This document shows, in pieces, positions 46,660 to 60,300 of a stretch of 64,000 nucleotides of DNA (positions within the stretch are counted from its first letter, which is position 1; each line of letters begins with the position of its first letter). Source of the stretch: Chimonanthus salicifolius. Its lineage: Eukaryota; Streptophyta; Magnoliopsida; Laurales; Calycanthaceae. The notes below the pieces were generated by a model, which worked only from the letters and a program-made list of their open reading frames with translations, did no database searches and was not told where the DNA came from. The position numbers and the translations under genes are program-made. The stretch lies in the NCBI GenBank assembly GCA_013350335.1, contig CM023534.1:4092001-4156000 (forward strand), in the 5' to 3' direction.

Positions 46660-46860
46660 GTGTTCGCAGGGGACTTTGTTAGGGGGAACCCTTTGTACAA
46701 TGTGTTGAGGCATTTACCAGGTTTATTCTCCATGAAGACCAGGTCTGTCGAATTGATGGGGTTATGCTTAGTAACGGCAACTTGGCCATACAGATCCTAC
46801 AATTTGCAGATGACTTTGGCCTTCTCTTGCAAAACTTCATGCTATTTGACAGAAACATGA
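46660..46860 (+). pseudogene. Reverse transcriptase fragment with FADD box
   Basis: The + frame gives LSNGNLAIQILQFADDFGLL, with the FADD catalytic motif in typical LINE context (LQFADD). The flanks cannot be read as a longer domain. A minus-strand RNase-H-like stretch (AELAILSIFFALGLTMGAKP) at 47138-47416 may be debris of another element. Confidence 0.5.
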
Positions 46861-47899
46861 CTGACATGTTCTGAAGCTCCCTGCCTCTGAAGAGGGTCAG
46901 CAATCCAACACAGACGAAGTCCATGCTTTCTTGTCGAAGACCATCCCTAGTTTGCTTAAGCAGGGTTACAAAAAATCTATGCAAGGTACTTCTTCAACTG
47001 CTGAATTCATTTACCTAGGGTCAAGATGTCACTAAATGGGTGTACATAATGTGACTCGTCATCATAATAGCAAAAATCCCACTTAGCTGGGGGTGTAATA
47101 TCATGGTTTTTTGAACGAAACTCACTATAACCATGAACTAAACTCCCGAAAACTGCGAGGATGGAAGAATGGCGTGCTCTGAACTGAAGCTTGTCACCGC
47201 CCTCCACACCTCTATAATGTAACTATTGGAAAACTGAGTCACATCACTGTTAAAAATTATATGGAAGATAGGTTTTGCCCCCATTGTCAAACCCAGTGCA
47301 AAAAAGATGCTAAGGATTGCTAACTCAGCTGGCTCACTGCCCATGGGACCATGCCTCTCATCTACAGATCGTGGACCTTGATGGCTCACCTTTGCATGGG
47401 CTTCATTCTGATGCACTCATAAATTGGCATTCGCTCCACTAGTGGATAGAGAAAATGTTATATGCAAAAGCATTTATTATGGATGTACATTCACAAGGCT
47501 TTTCAGTTTGGAATTTGGACATTTTCATAATTAGACTATTCTCAGAACTTCCAACCTTATAGATCTGTGCCATGATTACTACGGAAGCTCCAACAACAAA
47601 ATAAGGCTAGTTTGATCACCATAATATCCCTGTGGCTACGTAATGACTAGTTTGAGCATAGAAGTCTCTATTCATGCATGCGAGTCTTTCCAAATATCAA
47701 GAGAACAGTTTTCTTAAATGTGAGCCAATAAATGGCAGAAAGGCGAGATCATTCTCCACATCTATTTTGGCCGACTGAGCGTGGGACGCAACTCAATCTT
47801 GACATTGGTGATTGCTCCGGTCCAATGGTCCAGTTCAAATCGAGCTTAGCTCATACTAGTTTCTTAGATGTTTTGTAGATCTTTTGATATATTTCTACT

Positions 47900-48290
47900 A
47901 AGGAACAGAGGTATTAATATCGGCTGATACGTATCGTATTAGTCGACATATTGGATTTTTGAGAGTCGATATGTATTGGCCGATATGATACAATATTGGC
48001 TGTACAGAAATGATATCGGCCATTATATTGCCGATATGGATCATATTGGTTGTTAAAAGAAATTTTAAAAAAATAATAAAATAACGGTCTTCATCCCCAT
48101 CTAATATTGATGATATATCAGTGGGGGTTCATAGTATATCGGTGACTTATCGGCCATGATATCGGCCGATATTGTATTTAATTTTTTTTTTTTTTAATAA
48201 AGACCGATATCAGCCTTATTTGTTGTTTTTTATATAAAAAAAAAAATTAAAAAGATTATCGGCCGATATTTGAGATAAAAAATATGGGCT
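47900..48290. repeat. Region of dispersed palindromic TATCGGCCGATA words
   Basis: Variants of atcggccgatat, gccgatat and its complement recur at least ten times within 400 bp, mixed with poly-A and poly-T runs. No fixed period is seen. No coding signal. Confidence 0.6.
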
Positions 48291-48956
48291 TTTGATGATC
48301 TAGAGACTATCCAGATATTGAATTAAACTTATAAAATTGAAACTTATTTCAAGTCGAATATGGACTTCTGCGGAATTAAACGAACTATGGCTTTCAGTTT
48401 TTTCTTACCTATTTCTAATGAAAAACTCCATGGAGAATGGGTAAACTAAAATGGAATAAAAAGAACGATCATAAGAAGTGATTAGAGGGTCACATGATCA
48501 GATGAAATGTGCAGCCTATATGAATAGGTTCGATGTGAAATTAAATCCTTGTTTGGTTATTTGAACATTTTAATTTATATCATTAAAAATTGCAGTGCTA
48601 TACACCATTGTTTTTTTAATAGTTCATTTGATGAGATGGTATAATTGAATAAAGATTAAATTACATTCGCGCTCTATTCATATAGTCATTTATACATTTC
48701 TTTTAATTATTATACACTAATGATCATATTTTGGAGCAACAATGAGTTCACATGATGCAATCTATTCACAACTAAAAGTTTCTTATATTGATTGGAAACC
48801 ACGTGGCAACAATAATGTGGCTGGTGAGGAATGAAATGATCTATTAACGTATAAAATAAATTGATCACAATAGTGTAGACATAAATTTAAACTCTCGTGG
48901 GAGTTTTACGTTGGGTATCCTGCGATTTCTCACATATAAATTAAAAAAAAAAGTTG

Positions 48957-48980
48957 AATATATATATATATATATATATA
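48957..48980. repeat. (AT)n microsatellite
   Basis: Short pure run of TA dinucleotides in the spacer. Confidence 0.9.
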
Positions 48981-49994
48981 TGACTATTTCTATAATAAAA
49001 AAAATACTATGTGATAAACTAAAATCAAGAGTACATGAAAGGGCAAAAAGGTCATGATCAAAACTAGACTCAAATGTCCATTTTGAACGAATATTTAGAA
49101 ATTGTTTTTTTTTTTTTATTAATATGAAAGATGTCAAAATAAATGTCCTTGAAGCAAACATGTAGGGACATTATTATTTTTTAATTAGAAAAAGCCTTAC
49201 CATTCTTTGGTTGGGTTGTTGGTTTGATCCAGTCAACTTGAGGTCTCCATCCAAGTCACTGTGACCTTAATCATTTGCCGAATACTATGGGGACTTCTTG
49301 TTAGTCTCATCTCTCACTATCGATCCCTGGCATTGAAGGTCCACAATAGCCATGGACCAGATTAAGAGCAACCCTAATCGTAATTAGTAGCTTGAGTAAA
49401 TCGTAAAAAGCAGTTTCGGTGCAGTAAAACTAAGTAAATCTAGTTTATTAAAGCCATGGGAGTTTGAACCCTCAACCTTTCTCATTTTGAGGCAGGAGTC
49501 GGTGAGTGAATAAATAGTTTTAAATCAAATAATGATCGGTGATTGGGGCAAATTAAGGGTCTATTTAGTATGAATGAGATTGTTAACCTGCCATTTACAT
49601 GAAAATAGATATTTTAAAACATAATTCATTATAATTGTATCAAAATTAAGTACTCGGATGATTTTGATCGTGACTTGTATGAACTGAATGATTCAGAAAA
49701 GAGAGTATTTGATCTCATCTTCATCAAGTAAGGTAATTGGCATGCTGTGAATTGTGAACTATGATCTATGACATTGAGGTCTATTTAACCTTGATACGAA
49801 CTTTCTTAATCCTAGATACTGTTATAGGATATTAGGATTACAACTTACTTCTAGCCCAAACCCAAGTCCATCAAATTCTTACAAATTTTGTTAAAATTAA
49901 TCGGGTTTGAATTTGAGCCGACCCGTATGGAACATTAATCTTAGAGAGTTGAAGTTAGAGGTGCAACTTGGCCCAAGTCTAATATGTTTTGCAT

Positions 49995-50200
49995 ATTCGG
50001 GTTCAGATTGACTTGGGCTTGGAGTGGACTCATTTTTGGGCCTAGCTAGTTGAACCAAATTAGCATTCGGGTTGGCAAGGAATTTGCATGAAAACCTCAA
50101 AAATTCAGGTTCAGAATGAGTTGGGCTTGGAGTGGACTCGTTTTTGGGGCTAACTAGTTGGACCAAATTACCATCTGGGTCAGGCAAGGACTAGCACATA
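49995..50200. repeat. 108-bp tandem duplication in a dispersed repeat
   Basis: Units at 49995 and 50103 both start attc-ggttcaga-tga-ttg and share gggcttggagtggactc, ttttgggg and ctagttg-accaaatta. Just before them, aggtgcaacttggcccaag is the opening of a dispersed family also seen near 20485 and 40262. Confidence 0.85.
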
Positions 50201-50877
50201 AAAGATGGAGCTTGATCCGAAAGCCATAGTTTACAAAATTTAATTTTTGTGTTATTTTATAATATAAAATTTATATTAATAGAATAAGACAAAAATTTCA
50301 TTTTCGACTCGAGTAAGTCCAAGCTTGAATAAGTCTTCATAGCTTAGATCCCACAAATATATTTTGACTTGAACTCAAATTATTTAAGTTGATTTGAGTT
50401 AATTAATTATAATTTAGGTTCAAATTTGAGAAGATTCAAAACTCGATTAGACCCATTCGAATTGATGTCCTTACTGAAAAGTGAGAGTGAATGAGAATTA
50501 TAAAGAATGCATTAGCTGCCATTGAAGCAGCCTTCAATATGGCATTGATCAAGGCCTACCAAACCAGACCCAACTGCCTCAATACCAAAAAATATTTTCA
50601 TTTACATCCATGTCTGCTTATCTACCTAATCTACTAACTTTCTCAACAAGCCAACACTCTCTCTCTTCCCTTATCCATCTCCACTGTAAAAAAAAAGAAA
50701 AAAAAAAGGAACGAAAGAGAGGAACAAGAGCCTTTGCTTCAGTTGTCGTCTTCTTGTACCTTTCCTTCACACTCCAACCCTACAATCACAAGTCTTCCAT
50801 TCTCTCTTCACTTCTTCAGATCCCAGCTGTTGATCCCCTCGAACCTCATCTGCATTCCCGTACTTCTCCACCGTCGG

Positions 50878-50955
50878 ATGGAATATGATGCCGGGAAGCT
50901 GAACTGCTTGCATCTGAGACCAATTCCGGTGACATTTCCATGCTTTAGTTTCTAA
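50878..50955 (+). promoter_or_regulatory. Upstream ORF ending two bases before the PHGAP start codon
   Basis: An ATG at 50878 opens 25 codons (MEYDAGKLNCLH... ending CFSF) and stops with TAA at 50953-50955; the main ATG is at 50958. Ribosomes finishing this uORF would sit on top of the main start, so it could reduce or condition PHGAP translation. Transcript extent is inferred. Confidence 0.5.
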
Positions 50956-50957
50956 AG

Positions 50958-53900
50958 ATGTCGGCCACGGTCGCACCGTTCGACCGTCTAAGAGCAGGAG
51001 TTACGAACACGGTATGGAGTCTCACTGTCTTGGTTCTTCTTCTCTTCTATTGAACTCTGTCTCTTTCTTTTCCTTGCATTGCATTTCGTGTTCAATTTTG
51101 TGGGTTGTAGCCAGAAATTCTCTTTGGTTTAGGGGGCACTATAAAGACTGCAATTTCTGGGGGGTAGTATGCAAATTTTTAGTATTCCTTAGGGGTTGCA
51201 TACATAAATCCCTTTATGGTAGGAGTTTTCAAAAACTGGGTGGTGGTTGGAGCTGGCACGGCCCGCTTTCGAAATACCCCAATTGGATGCTGTGTTTGGG
51301 GCTTGCTTGCTAGGTGCTATTTTTAGATATACTGTTTCTCAAAGTGAGTCAATTTCTGGATGTTCGTGGAAATTTCGATAACGCCTCAACAGGACCACTT
51401 GTTCAAGACCAGGTGTCTTTTTCCCCCTCTTTTAGGATATACTTCTGAAGGGATTTCTTTTAACATGAAGCGTATTGTTTCCTTTTCATTTTTAGTAGGG
51501 AATGCTTAATTGTTCAAGTTACTGTTTGTACGGAAGTATATAAAAAAGAGGGTTCCATTGCCCAACACAAATGGAGTAAGATATGAATCCACTGTGGGTT
51601 GAGACTGTGGCACGTTGCTGATGCTTGCTTGCCTCTCAAGAAGAAGAAAGAAATTGATGAAAATTAGCTAGTTTCATTTGCATGTGTTCGTAGGCAATGC
51701 ACATTTTGTTACTGATGAACTGTAGAAAGAGGGCTAATGTTGCATTGCCCAGCACAAGTGCTGTGAGACATGGGTAGACTGAAGCCAGTTAGCTTATTAT
51801 CAACTGCGATTGGTGAATGCGAGTCATTCGGCCTAGAATTTAGGAAGCTCTACCTCCGAGACTATCAAGTATTGTGAAAATGACTCAAAAAGTTCACTTG
51901 GGTAAGCAAGTTTTCTTTAACCAGATATCAATGGAGGTTGCCTTTTATAGATGGGGCAGTAATTTATTCCATTCCATCCTTTCATTGATGCTAATTTCAT
52001 CTCTTACCATGCAACAATCCTCATTTAGCCATTCATTTCAGCTTTCCATATGTTTGCATCTGCGTTGCCTGTGTGTATGTGGTTTCTGCACTTAGTTTAT
52101 CTTTCAGCTTGCCTAGCATGCACTATGCCTATTATTGGATTTGTTGTTGCATTTGCGCTCCTTTGTTTTTCTTTTCAGCTTGCTTAGTATTCACTATGCC
52201 TGTTGTTTGCTGTGTTGGTGCACATGCTTGTCTCCTTTCAGGGGGCAAAGGTTTGTCAGCTATTTTTGTGTGTGCATGCTTCTCCCTGGAGGGTGTGCTA
52301 GTTTTTTGCAATTTAATGTTACTCTGATTGTTTTATTTGCAGATTCTTGACTAATTCAGGTATTTTATTTCTCCTCAGGTATTCAAGAGTGGCCCGCTTT
52401 TCATATCATCAAAAGGTAAGGAAGTACTATCTTTCTTTAGTTTTTTGGACCTTGGAACTGTTCAAAATTTATTACTGAATTTGGAATTGCATCTTTGGTC
52501 TTCATTTGTGGATGAGTATTGAGAGACAAGGATGTTTCATTTCTTTCATTTTTCAACATACATTCATGGAATACCTTGTTTCCCCATATTTCTCCTTGCA
52601 TGCATTCTATAGACTCATCTTTTATTTGATGAAGTTTTCCTATTCGTGCAAGAGGACCATCTTCTGTATGAAAACAAAAACTGAGTTCTTTGTTGATATT
52701 TTAAGTTAATTGTTTCCCACCAATAATTAGTGAATTGTTTGCATACTTTATTTTCATATCTTTCCCTTTGGGAAGTGATTCAGTTTGATTGGGTTCTTGG
52801 TTGAGAAGAAAGGAGGAGTGAAATTGGGAGCTGTTTCTGTGAATCTTTTTAACTTTATCATGTGGAATGATTTAACTGATTTTCCTTTACAAGGCGGAGG
52901 AATATATGGTATTTCATGAAGGATAATCATATGGCGTCGAGGTTTACGTATCTATCTTATTGGTTGAGTGGAATGGTTGCTACTATACAATACATAGAAG
53001 TTGTTAACTAGAATTACTGAGATCTTTGTGCAGTTGTGTTGGACATAACATTAGAATCAATGAAGGATATCATTTACGGAAGGGAATTTGCATTGTCTAG
53101 AGGGAATGGGAAAATAGCTTGGATGTGTATTCCATTGATAGTTTTATGGTCGTTTGGAGAGAAAAAAAATTAGGACATTTGAAGGAAAAGCATGTTATGG
53201 CGGAGGTTTTTGAATCAGTGAGGTTAGGCTTAATTGAGTGGCTGAGTATGCAAGATGTCTTTTTGATTGATTTTATTAGAATTTGGGAGGGTTGTATGAA
53301 GAGTGGGAAGGGAAAGAAGGATCAAAGAGAGATGGGCACCCCTTGAGGATGAGTGGTGGAAAATTAATGTAGGTGGGTGGCTAGGGCTAAACTGTGGCCA
53401 GCAGGATGCAGTGGTTTTCTGCAGGATCACGAGGAGTCTTAAGTTTTCTTCCTGGGGCCTTTCAGTATTAGGGATTCAAATGAGGCAGAATTATGACCAT
53501 TAAGTAGTCGAGGTGTGGAAACCTTGAGGGGTTAGCTTGATGGTCAATTCCCACCCTTGTTTGTGGGGTGTCTTGGGATCAAGCTTCGCTCAACACAAAA
53601 AGGGCCACTCTCCTTAGTTCTGTACCCAACGTGTGTGGATTGAGAGGTTTACACATGCCCTAAGGATTAGTCAGGTGAAACGCTTGGATACCCTGGTCTT
53701 AAAAACCTCTAAGAATGCCTTGGGTGGGCTGGTGGTAATTGTTCTCCTCCTTGGAAGTTGATCTCGTTAATTAAGGAAAATTAAGAATTCCATTGGGCAT
53801 TAGGAGGTTGTCTTTAGACATATGAGATGCTTGGCTAAGGGAATGACTGATTTCTTGGCGAAGGCCATGGTAAGGTCTGATTTTATTGTTAATTCTATGA

Positions 53901-56900
53901 TGTAATGCAATTTTGAGCTTTTAGCCAATTCTGTTTGGTGTTTTCACTGTATAGTTCTCATGTATTGTGCTTTTGGGTCGGATTGATTTCAATAAGATTT
54001 TCTTGTTATTGTTTAAATAAAAAAAGAAATCAGGGTTTTTTTAATCCAATTTCTGGAATAACTTGAATGATTAAAGGCTGTTAACGTTTTCGGTCATCAC
54101 ACTTTTTTAGAAATTTGATTGGTTAAAACTGTTTATCTTATTGTTTTTCAGGAAAAAAAAATCCTTAATAGTGGTTAGTAATTTGTGAAATGTGTCATGA
54201 CTATTTCAAAGAGATTGTTCGGTGCTAGGATAATGCTGATGCTCTTTTTACCTATGTACATTGTTTTTAAAATCCAACAATTTATGTATTGAATCTTATG
54301 ATGAAATACAATCTTTACAGAAAATGATTTGGATCTATGCATAAATCTCAAATCTTAAGAACCTTATAATTTTTGGTAAAGTTTTACAAGTTAGATATTA
54401 GTTATCAGTTCAGTGCAAAAAATTGGTTAAGGCAGAATGAATGCACTATTTCCAGCATTTACATTGATGGTATAAGGTAAATTGTCTCATAAGCTGTTTC
54501 ACCTTATCCACAACATGCTGTTGTCAAAAACTTCTTCCAGTTTTTCCACACAATGTTTGAAACAGCTTAATCTCGTATCAGTCGGCTGATTTAGTTGTCC
54601 AGGACCCTTTTGTTGTGAATCATAATGTTATCTGTACTCCCCATTTTATTGCATTCTTTCTCATAATGTCCTCAAGTCATCTAATGTTGAAAATGTTGCA
54701 GGGATAGGGTGGAAATCATGGAAGAAGCGTTGGTTTATTCTCACTCGTACGTCTTTGGTTTTCTTCAAAAATGATCCTGTAAGTATTGAAATGTAAATAC
54801 TCAATTTTTGTTCTATACGTTAGTATTTAGCTGTTTTTCACTTTAAAAAAAAAAAAATATTTACTATTTAAATTTTAAAAAGGACTTTTTGTTATTTTTT
54901 TCTGGTTTTCAAGAACTGTTCTATTTGTTTTCCCCTTTTTGAAATGGTTACATGAGTTGAACCTGCAACCTTCATGGTTGCAACATTGAGCACTTGCCAA
55001 CTATGCTACAAGTTCTTGTATGGGTTTCAGGAACTGCCAGCCTTCTCTCTAACATTTTTTTTACTGCTTTGTGGTTGAAATATTAACTACAGGTTCTTTT
55101 CAGAAACTGCTAGTATTTTAATTGCTTTAGTAGCAATAAAATTGACAGTTCTATTTTTAATTGCTATATTTTCTACACACTATGTTTGTTGTGTTATTAT
55201 TCTGTAAAGGACTAGCAATTTAAAGTGATTTTTTTTAAGAAGAAGAAACAAGAAAGTACTTGTGGACAAGTAGAATGTTATTCTTGTATTTTATTATCTA
55301 ATTACTTCATGTGTACCAATTTTTCGTAAATATAAAGTTATAAATATCTTCAAGTTTCTCCTGAAGGGGTTGAGTTTAGGAAGACTGCTAAACTGGGTTT
55401 CATGCATTTCTCTAGACTGGGATATGTTTAAAATGAAACAAGGCAACACAATTTGAGATATCAGGTTTTCCCCTCTTGTTGAATTTAGGACAAATTTTGA
55501 AATAACATTTCCTTGTTACAAATTTATCTCTTGCATTTCTTTTCATATGTTTTCTATTATACAATCTTTCCACGAGTCCAGTTCTGCATCATCTGATCGT
55601 TTCTTCATGGATGCAAAGGAGTGATGTACTATACTATCGTCTGTACTTCAAATTGAATCTCTCCAAAAAAAAAAGTTAAAATTGAATGCTTTTGTTTGTC
55701 AGTTTGCTTAATTAGCTGAATCAAATATGTCTTATGATGCTTACTTAGGAACTTAATTGTGTCTGTTTTCTACATGAAAGGTTTTTGTTTTTGTTTTTGT
55801 GATATTCTAATGAACCTATAAGTGGATTCTCTGTATTTTTTTTTCCATTTTTTGTTGTGGATACTTGTTTCTTTATTTTTATTTATTTTTTGTGTGTGGT
55901 CTATCTGCATATGTGTGTATTGTTATATGCAAACGTGTATGTTCTGGTAAGCTTGTGTGGGTGTATTCACATGCAGACACATAGAGTGCTCAATGTGTGT
56001 ACATTTTTGAGCATTTATGGGTGCATGTGTTCTGTTCTTGTGTCTATGCATTTGCCTTTGATGTTTGTAAACCATGTGTTATATTTTTGCTGGTGATGGG
56101 ACTGAGTTTTGTTCGGTTGACATGTAGAGTGCCCTTCCTCAGAGAGGAGGTGAAGTAAATTTGACTTTGGGAGGTATTGATTTGAATAATTCGGGGAGGT
56201 AAGCAAGATGTATGTCTTGTTGGAAAGCTAGTCCATCATCGTGATTATGTCTTAACACATCATCTGCAGTGTGGTTGTTAGGGAAGATAAAAAACTGTTG
56301 ACTGTATTATTTCCTGATGGGCGTGATGGACGGGCATTTACTCTTAAGGTGCTTCACTAACTGTTATATCTATTCCTTTCTTGGTTCACGAGCCACTTTC
56401 TCATTGTAATTGTTTTTTTATTGTGTTCTTTCCATTTTCCCATATAAAATTTGATGTTTAAATTGCTTGCCTCTGTGAGAACAGGCTGAGTCATCAGAGG
56501 ATCTGCATGAGTGGAAATCAGCCCTTGAACAGGCTCTGGCACAAGCACCAAGTGCTGACCTTGTGATGGGGAACAATGGAATATTTCGGAATGACACCAC
56601 TGACACAGTTGAAGGATCATTCCAGCAATGTGTGTGGTATTTCATTGCAGTACTAATAGTATGAGCTCTTACCGTAGTAGGGTTGATCATAATTGTATGT
56701 TTAAATTATTAAATATTTTAATAACTTTTACACAGGGAGAGACAAGCATGCTGTTAAGTCATCGGTTGTTGGCAGGCCAATTTTACTTGCCCTAGAAGAT
56801 ATTGATGGAAGCCCGTCATTCCTAGAGAAAGCTCTTTGCTTTCTTGAGAAGTTTGGTGAGTAATGAGCTAAAAAAATGTTACATGGAAAGGCAAGAAAGA

Positions 56901-57259
56901 TGCTTTATATTAAAACACAATGCATTGACTCCAATTATTAGCCACATAAAAAAAATCTGTAATTGGTATTAATGAGTAGGATACCTCTTTTTGGTAAATT
57001 ATTCCCTTTAGTATCTTTCTTGCCACTGTTGATCAATGGAAGGCCCCTGACTTTCGGGAAGCCAAAGGCCTTCCCGTGTATATGCCTGAACCCCTATACG
57101 AGAAGACCCTTGTTCTAGAGCCTGATGAAAGGATTTGAGCCTAAGGGGTTCACAACCAATTTCTTTTGCAATTTGTTCCTGCAAATAAAAAATTTGTTAA
57201 GAAGACTCAACACACCAAAAACTCTGTTTCAATGCTTAAGAAAAATAAAACCAAGCCAA

Positions 57260-57309
<50 letters not shown>

Positions 57310-60300
57310 TTTTGTAGAAGAACTGAGATAAATTTGACTAATTGACTTTTGGAGTAGTTTTTTTGGGAGAGTTACAAGGTGTAATTAATCAGTGAGGTCC
57401 TTGGTGCATCAGGAGTGATTTCAACTAATGAAAAGAGAGAACACTAGAAGTAATTATAGTGCTTTCTCAATTACCTTTCAAAAAAATAAAATTATAGTGC
57501 TTTCTCATTTCATTAGTTGAAATCACTCCTGATGCACCAATGGCCTCAATGATTAATTACACCTTGCAACTCCTCTGAAAAGCTTTTCCTTATCTATATC
57601 ATACAGATAATAAAACTAGTCAAAGCCCAAATGCATCCATCTTTCTTGTATCAAATTTAACTGAAACAGACCTGCAGACTTACCAAAATATTTGGTTAGG
57701 ACTTGGTGATTTATATTTCGTTCTAATAGAGTTCTCCTTTTTGCCTAGAAAGAAGGGATAACCCTTTGATGATGATGATGAAATTTGACCTTCCTTCTGC
57801 ATCTTACCATTGGTTTCTCTTTAGTTAGCAAACTCTAAAATAAAAAAAAATCTAGAAGATGTAAGATGATTTAGGTGTCTATGGTAAGGACAGAGTTTTA
57901 CTTAATTCTGACTCTTTCCCTTTTTCTTCTGCATCATACTTTTTTTCCCTGAATCATACTATTGCTTCTCTTAGCATCAACTGTAAAATAACAACTTCCT
58001 TGTAGATTTGTGATGATGTGAGCATCTTACTCTGTTTATGTTATTGCAACAGGAACAAATGTAGAGGGTATCTTACGACAATCTGCAGATGTTGAAGAAG
58101 TTGACCGTAGACTTTGGGAATATGAACAAGGTTTATTTTAATTCATGATGTTCATCCTCATGATCCTTTATCTTCATGTTCGGTCATAAACTCCAAAAAA
58201 ATTTGAGAAGTGTTAGTTTTGTAGATTTGTTGATTACTCAATTTTGCATATTCTTACATGTTCATGTGGCGCATTTTTACATGTTCTGTTTCTGAACTGC
58301 TGATGATTCTTTTAACTTTTTTCTAGGGAAGACTGATTTTGGTCCTGAGGAGGATGCCCATGTTGTCGGTGATTGTGTCAAGGTACTGTTATGTTGATGA
58401 TTGGTTGCTTCATTTTGTTTTGATTGGATCTGCAATGCTTTTATCTCATTCCATCATTTGTTAAAACTTTTCATTTGGGTTTGTAGCATGTTTTTCGGGA
58501 GTTACCATCATCTCCAGTTCCTTCTGCTTGTTGCACTTCACTACTAGAGGCCTATAGTAAGTTTTAACTTGTATTTCATAAGTATCCTTCCTGATGATTA
58601 TTTAATTGTGTCTTATAGTATAACATGTATTACATTAATGAGCTCTGTGATTGTTTGATTTTTTTCACTCTCTACCCTCATGATGTTGATGAGAATCTTA
58701 GGTCTTGTTTGGTATCTAGATGATAAAGAATCATTGAGAACATGTATGGTTTTGAGAAAGTTAGCGTGTTTGGTGAAAAGAATAGTTCTGAAAAAGTTAA
58801 TTCAGAACGACTTCGATTCTTTTTTTTTGTGCCCTCTTGTAGTCTCCTTAAAAAGGTGGTATTGCTTTCATTTTTATGTAAACCATTCTCATTCTAATGT
58901 GAATAAGCTACTAAAAAAGCGTCTGAGCATGTACATGCATGTGCGCACACGTATGATTTGAAGTCGTAGACAGCGTAAGAGTTATGCATGGTTAGAAAAG
59001 GGATCATATTTAAGATAGTCTGCAACAAACTATGGCAAAGCGAACCCTCAAAAATGCCCTCTTTCTCCACTCCGTCTTGCCAAAAGATCAGCTAAATTTG
59101 CACTTTGACTAACTTGGTTCAGAGCTACGTCCAAAGGTCTATGCGAATCCATCTCTTTAATGTTATATCACAATCCGTGAGGATCCATTATCTTTCCTTG
59201 AGTCCACTTCAAAGCATTCAAGAATTCTTGTTTGAATCTTGTGTTGGGTGGATTTTTCTTGTATTTTTTTTTATTTATTTCTTACTTTTCTTGTTCTTTC
59301 TTATGTTTCCTTTCCTTATCATCGGCTCTGAGTATATGTCTCATATACTCGGATCCCTTCTCTTGTACTTCCTTCTTATTTTAATGGTATTAAGTCGTCA
59401 ATGTTCTAAAAAAAAAAACATTTAAGAATTCATATTTTCTTTTTTATTTCACACTCCGACTTTGAACCAGATTTCTGCTCACGTGTCATCTGGTTGATAG
59501 TATCATTGGTTTTTTTTTTTTGAAATATTAACGATTTAATTCCATTAAAATTAAAAAGGGAGTACAAGAAAAGGATCCGAGTATAGGAGATATATACTCA
59601 GAACCAAGAAGAAGGATAGTAGCATTGGTTTACTTTACTACATAGAAGAGAATGCATTCAAGTTCTGTTTTAAGTGAATCCTTTATCACAATAGGGGACG
59701 TAAAAAGTCCATTTTCTCATTACTCATGGAGGGAGGTGGTTGTAGAAATTTGGGCTGGACCACAAAAAAGGTTAGGCGTAAAGTACACCATAATATGAAG
59801 AGTTCCACATACTAAAGTAGATGCAAAAAGAACTGTAGGACTACAAGGAGATACGATTCATGGATTTTGATTAGCATGTAATAGTTTGTGTATTTAAGGA
59901 GGTCTTGCATGTATGAAAGTGTGGTGTACCTTAATATTATGTTGCTCCTTATTCATTGTACTTTTTGTGGTCATACCCAGCTTCCTTTCACCGCTGTTGC
60001 CCATGGAGCTCACGTGCATGACTTCCTTTAAATTTAACTTTCTATTCTGGGCTTAACACAAGGCCATGTTTATAGGAGCTGAATACTGTGCCACCAAAGG
60101 AGGCCCACATGAGGAGGATTCATGTATAGAAGATCTAGAAGCTTCAACAGCCACTTCAACTCTTTTTCCATTGTCCTCCCATAGTCGTCTTTCTTCTTAC
60201 TGGGGTCATCTAATGACAAAGGGATTTAACTGATTTGCTCTAACCTCTCATGTTTTTGTCAATTTCTGTCTGATTTGAATCCATGCATGTTACTGAACCA

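Larger units (their letters stand above)
45326..50600. other. Repeat-rich spacer between LNK2-like and PHGAP genes
   Basis: It contains the LNK2-like 3' UTR, an 83-bp tandem duplication (45897-46062), RT and RNase-H-like debris (46660-47420) and a block of TATCGGCCGATA words (47900-48290). An AT microsatellite lies at 48957-48980 and a 108-bp tandem duplication at 49995-50200. The intervals 48300-48950 and 49000-49870 show no coding or repeat structure that I could identify. Confidence 0.65.
56856..58052 (+). other. PHGAP intron (1.2 kb) with microsatellite and hairpin
   Basis: Phase-1 intron. Apart from the CT run and the foldback, it has a gatgatgatgatgaaatttg tract near 57770, like an RTE-LINE 3' end but without recognisable LINE sequence before it. 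Otherwise AT-rich. Confidence 0.6.
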
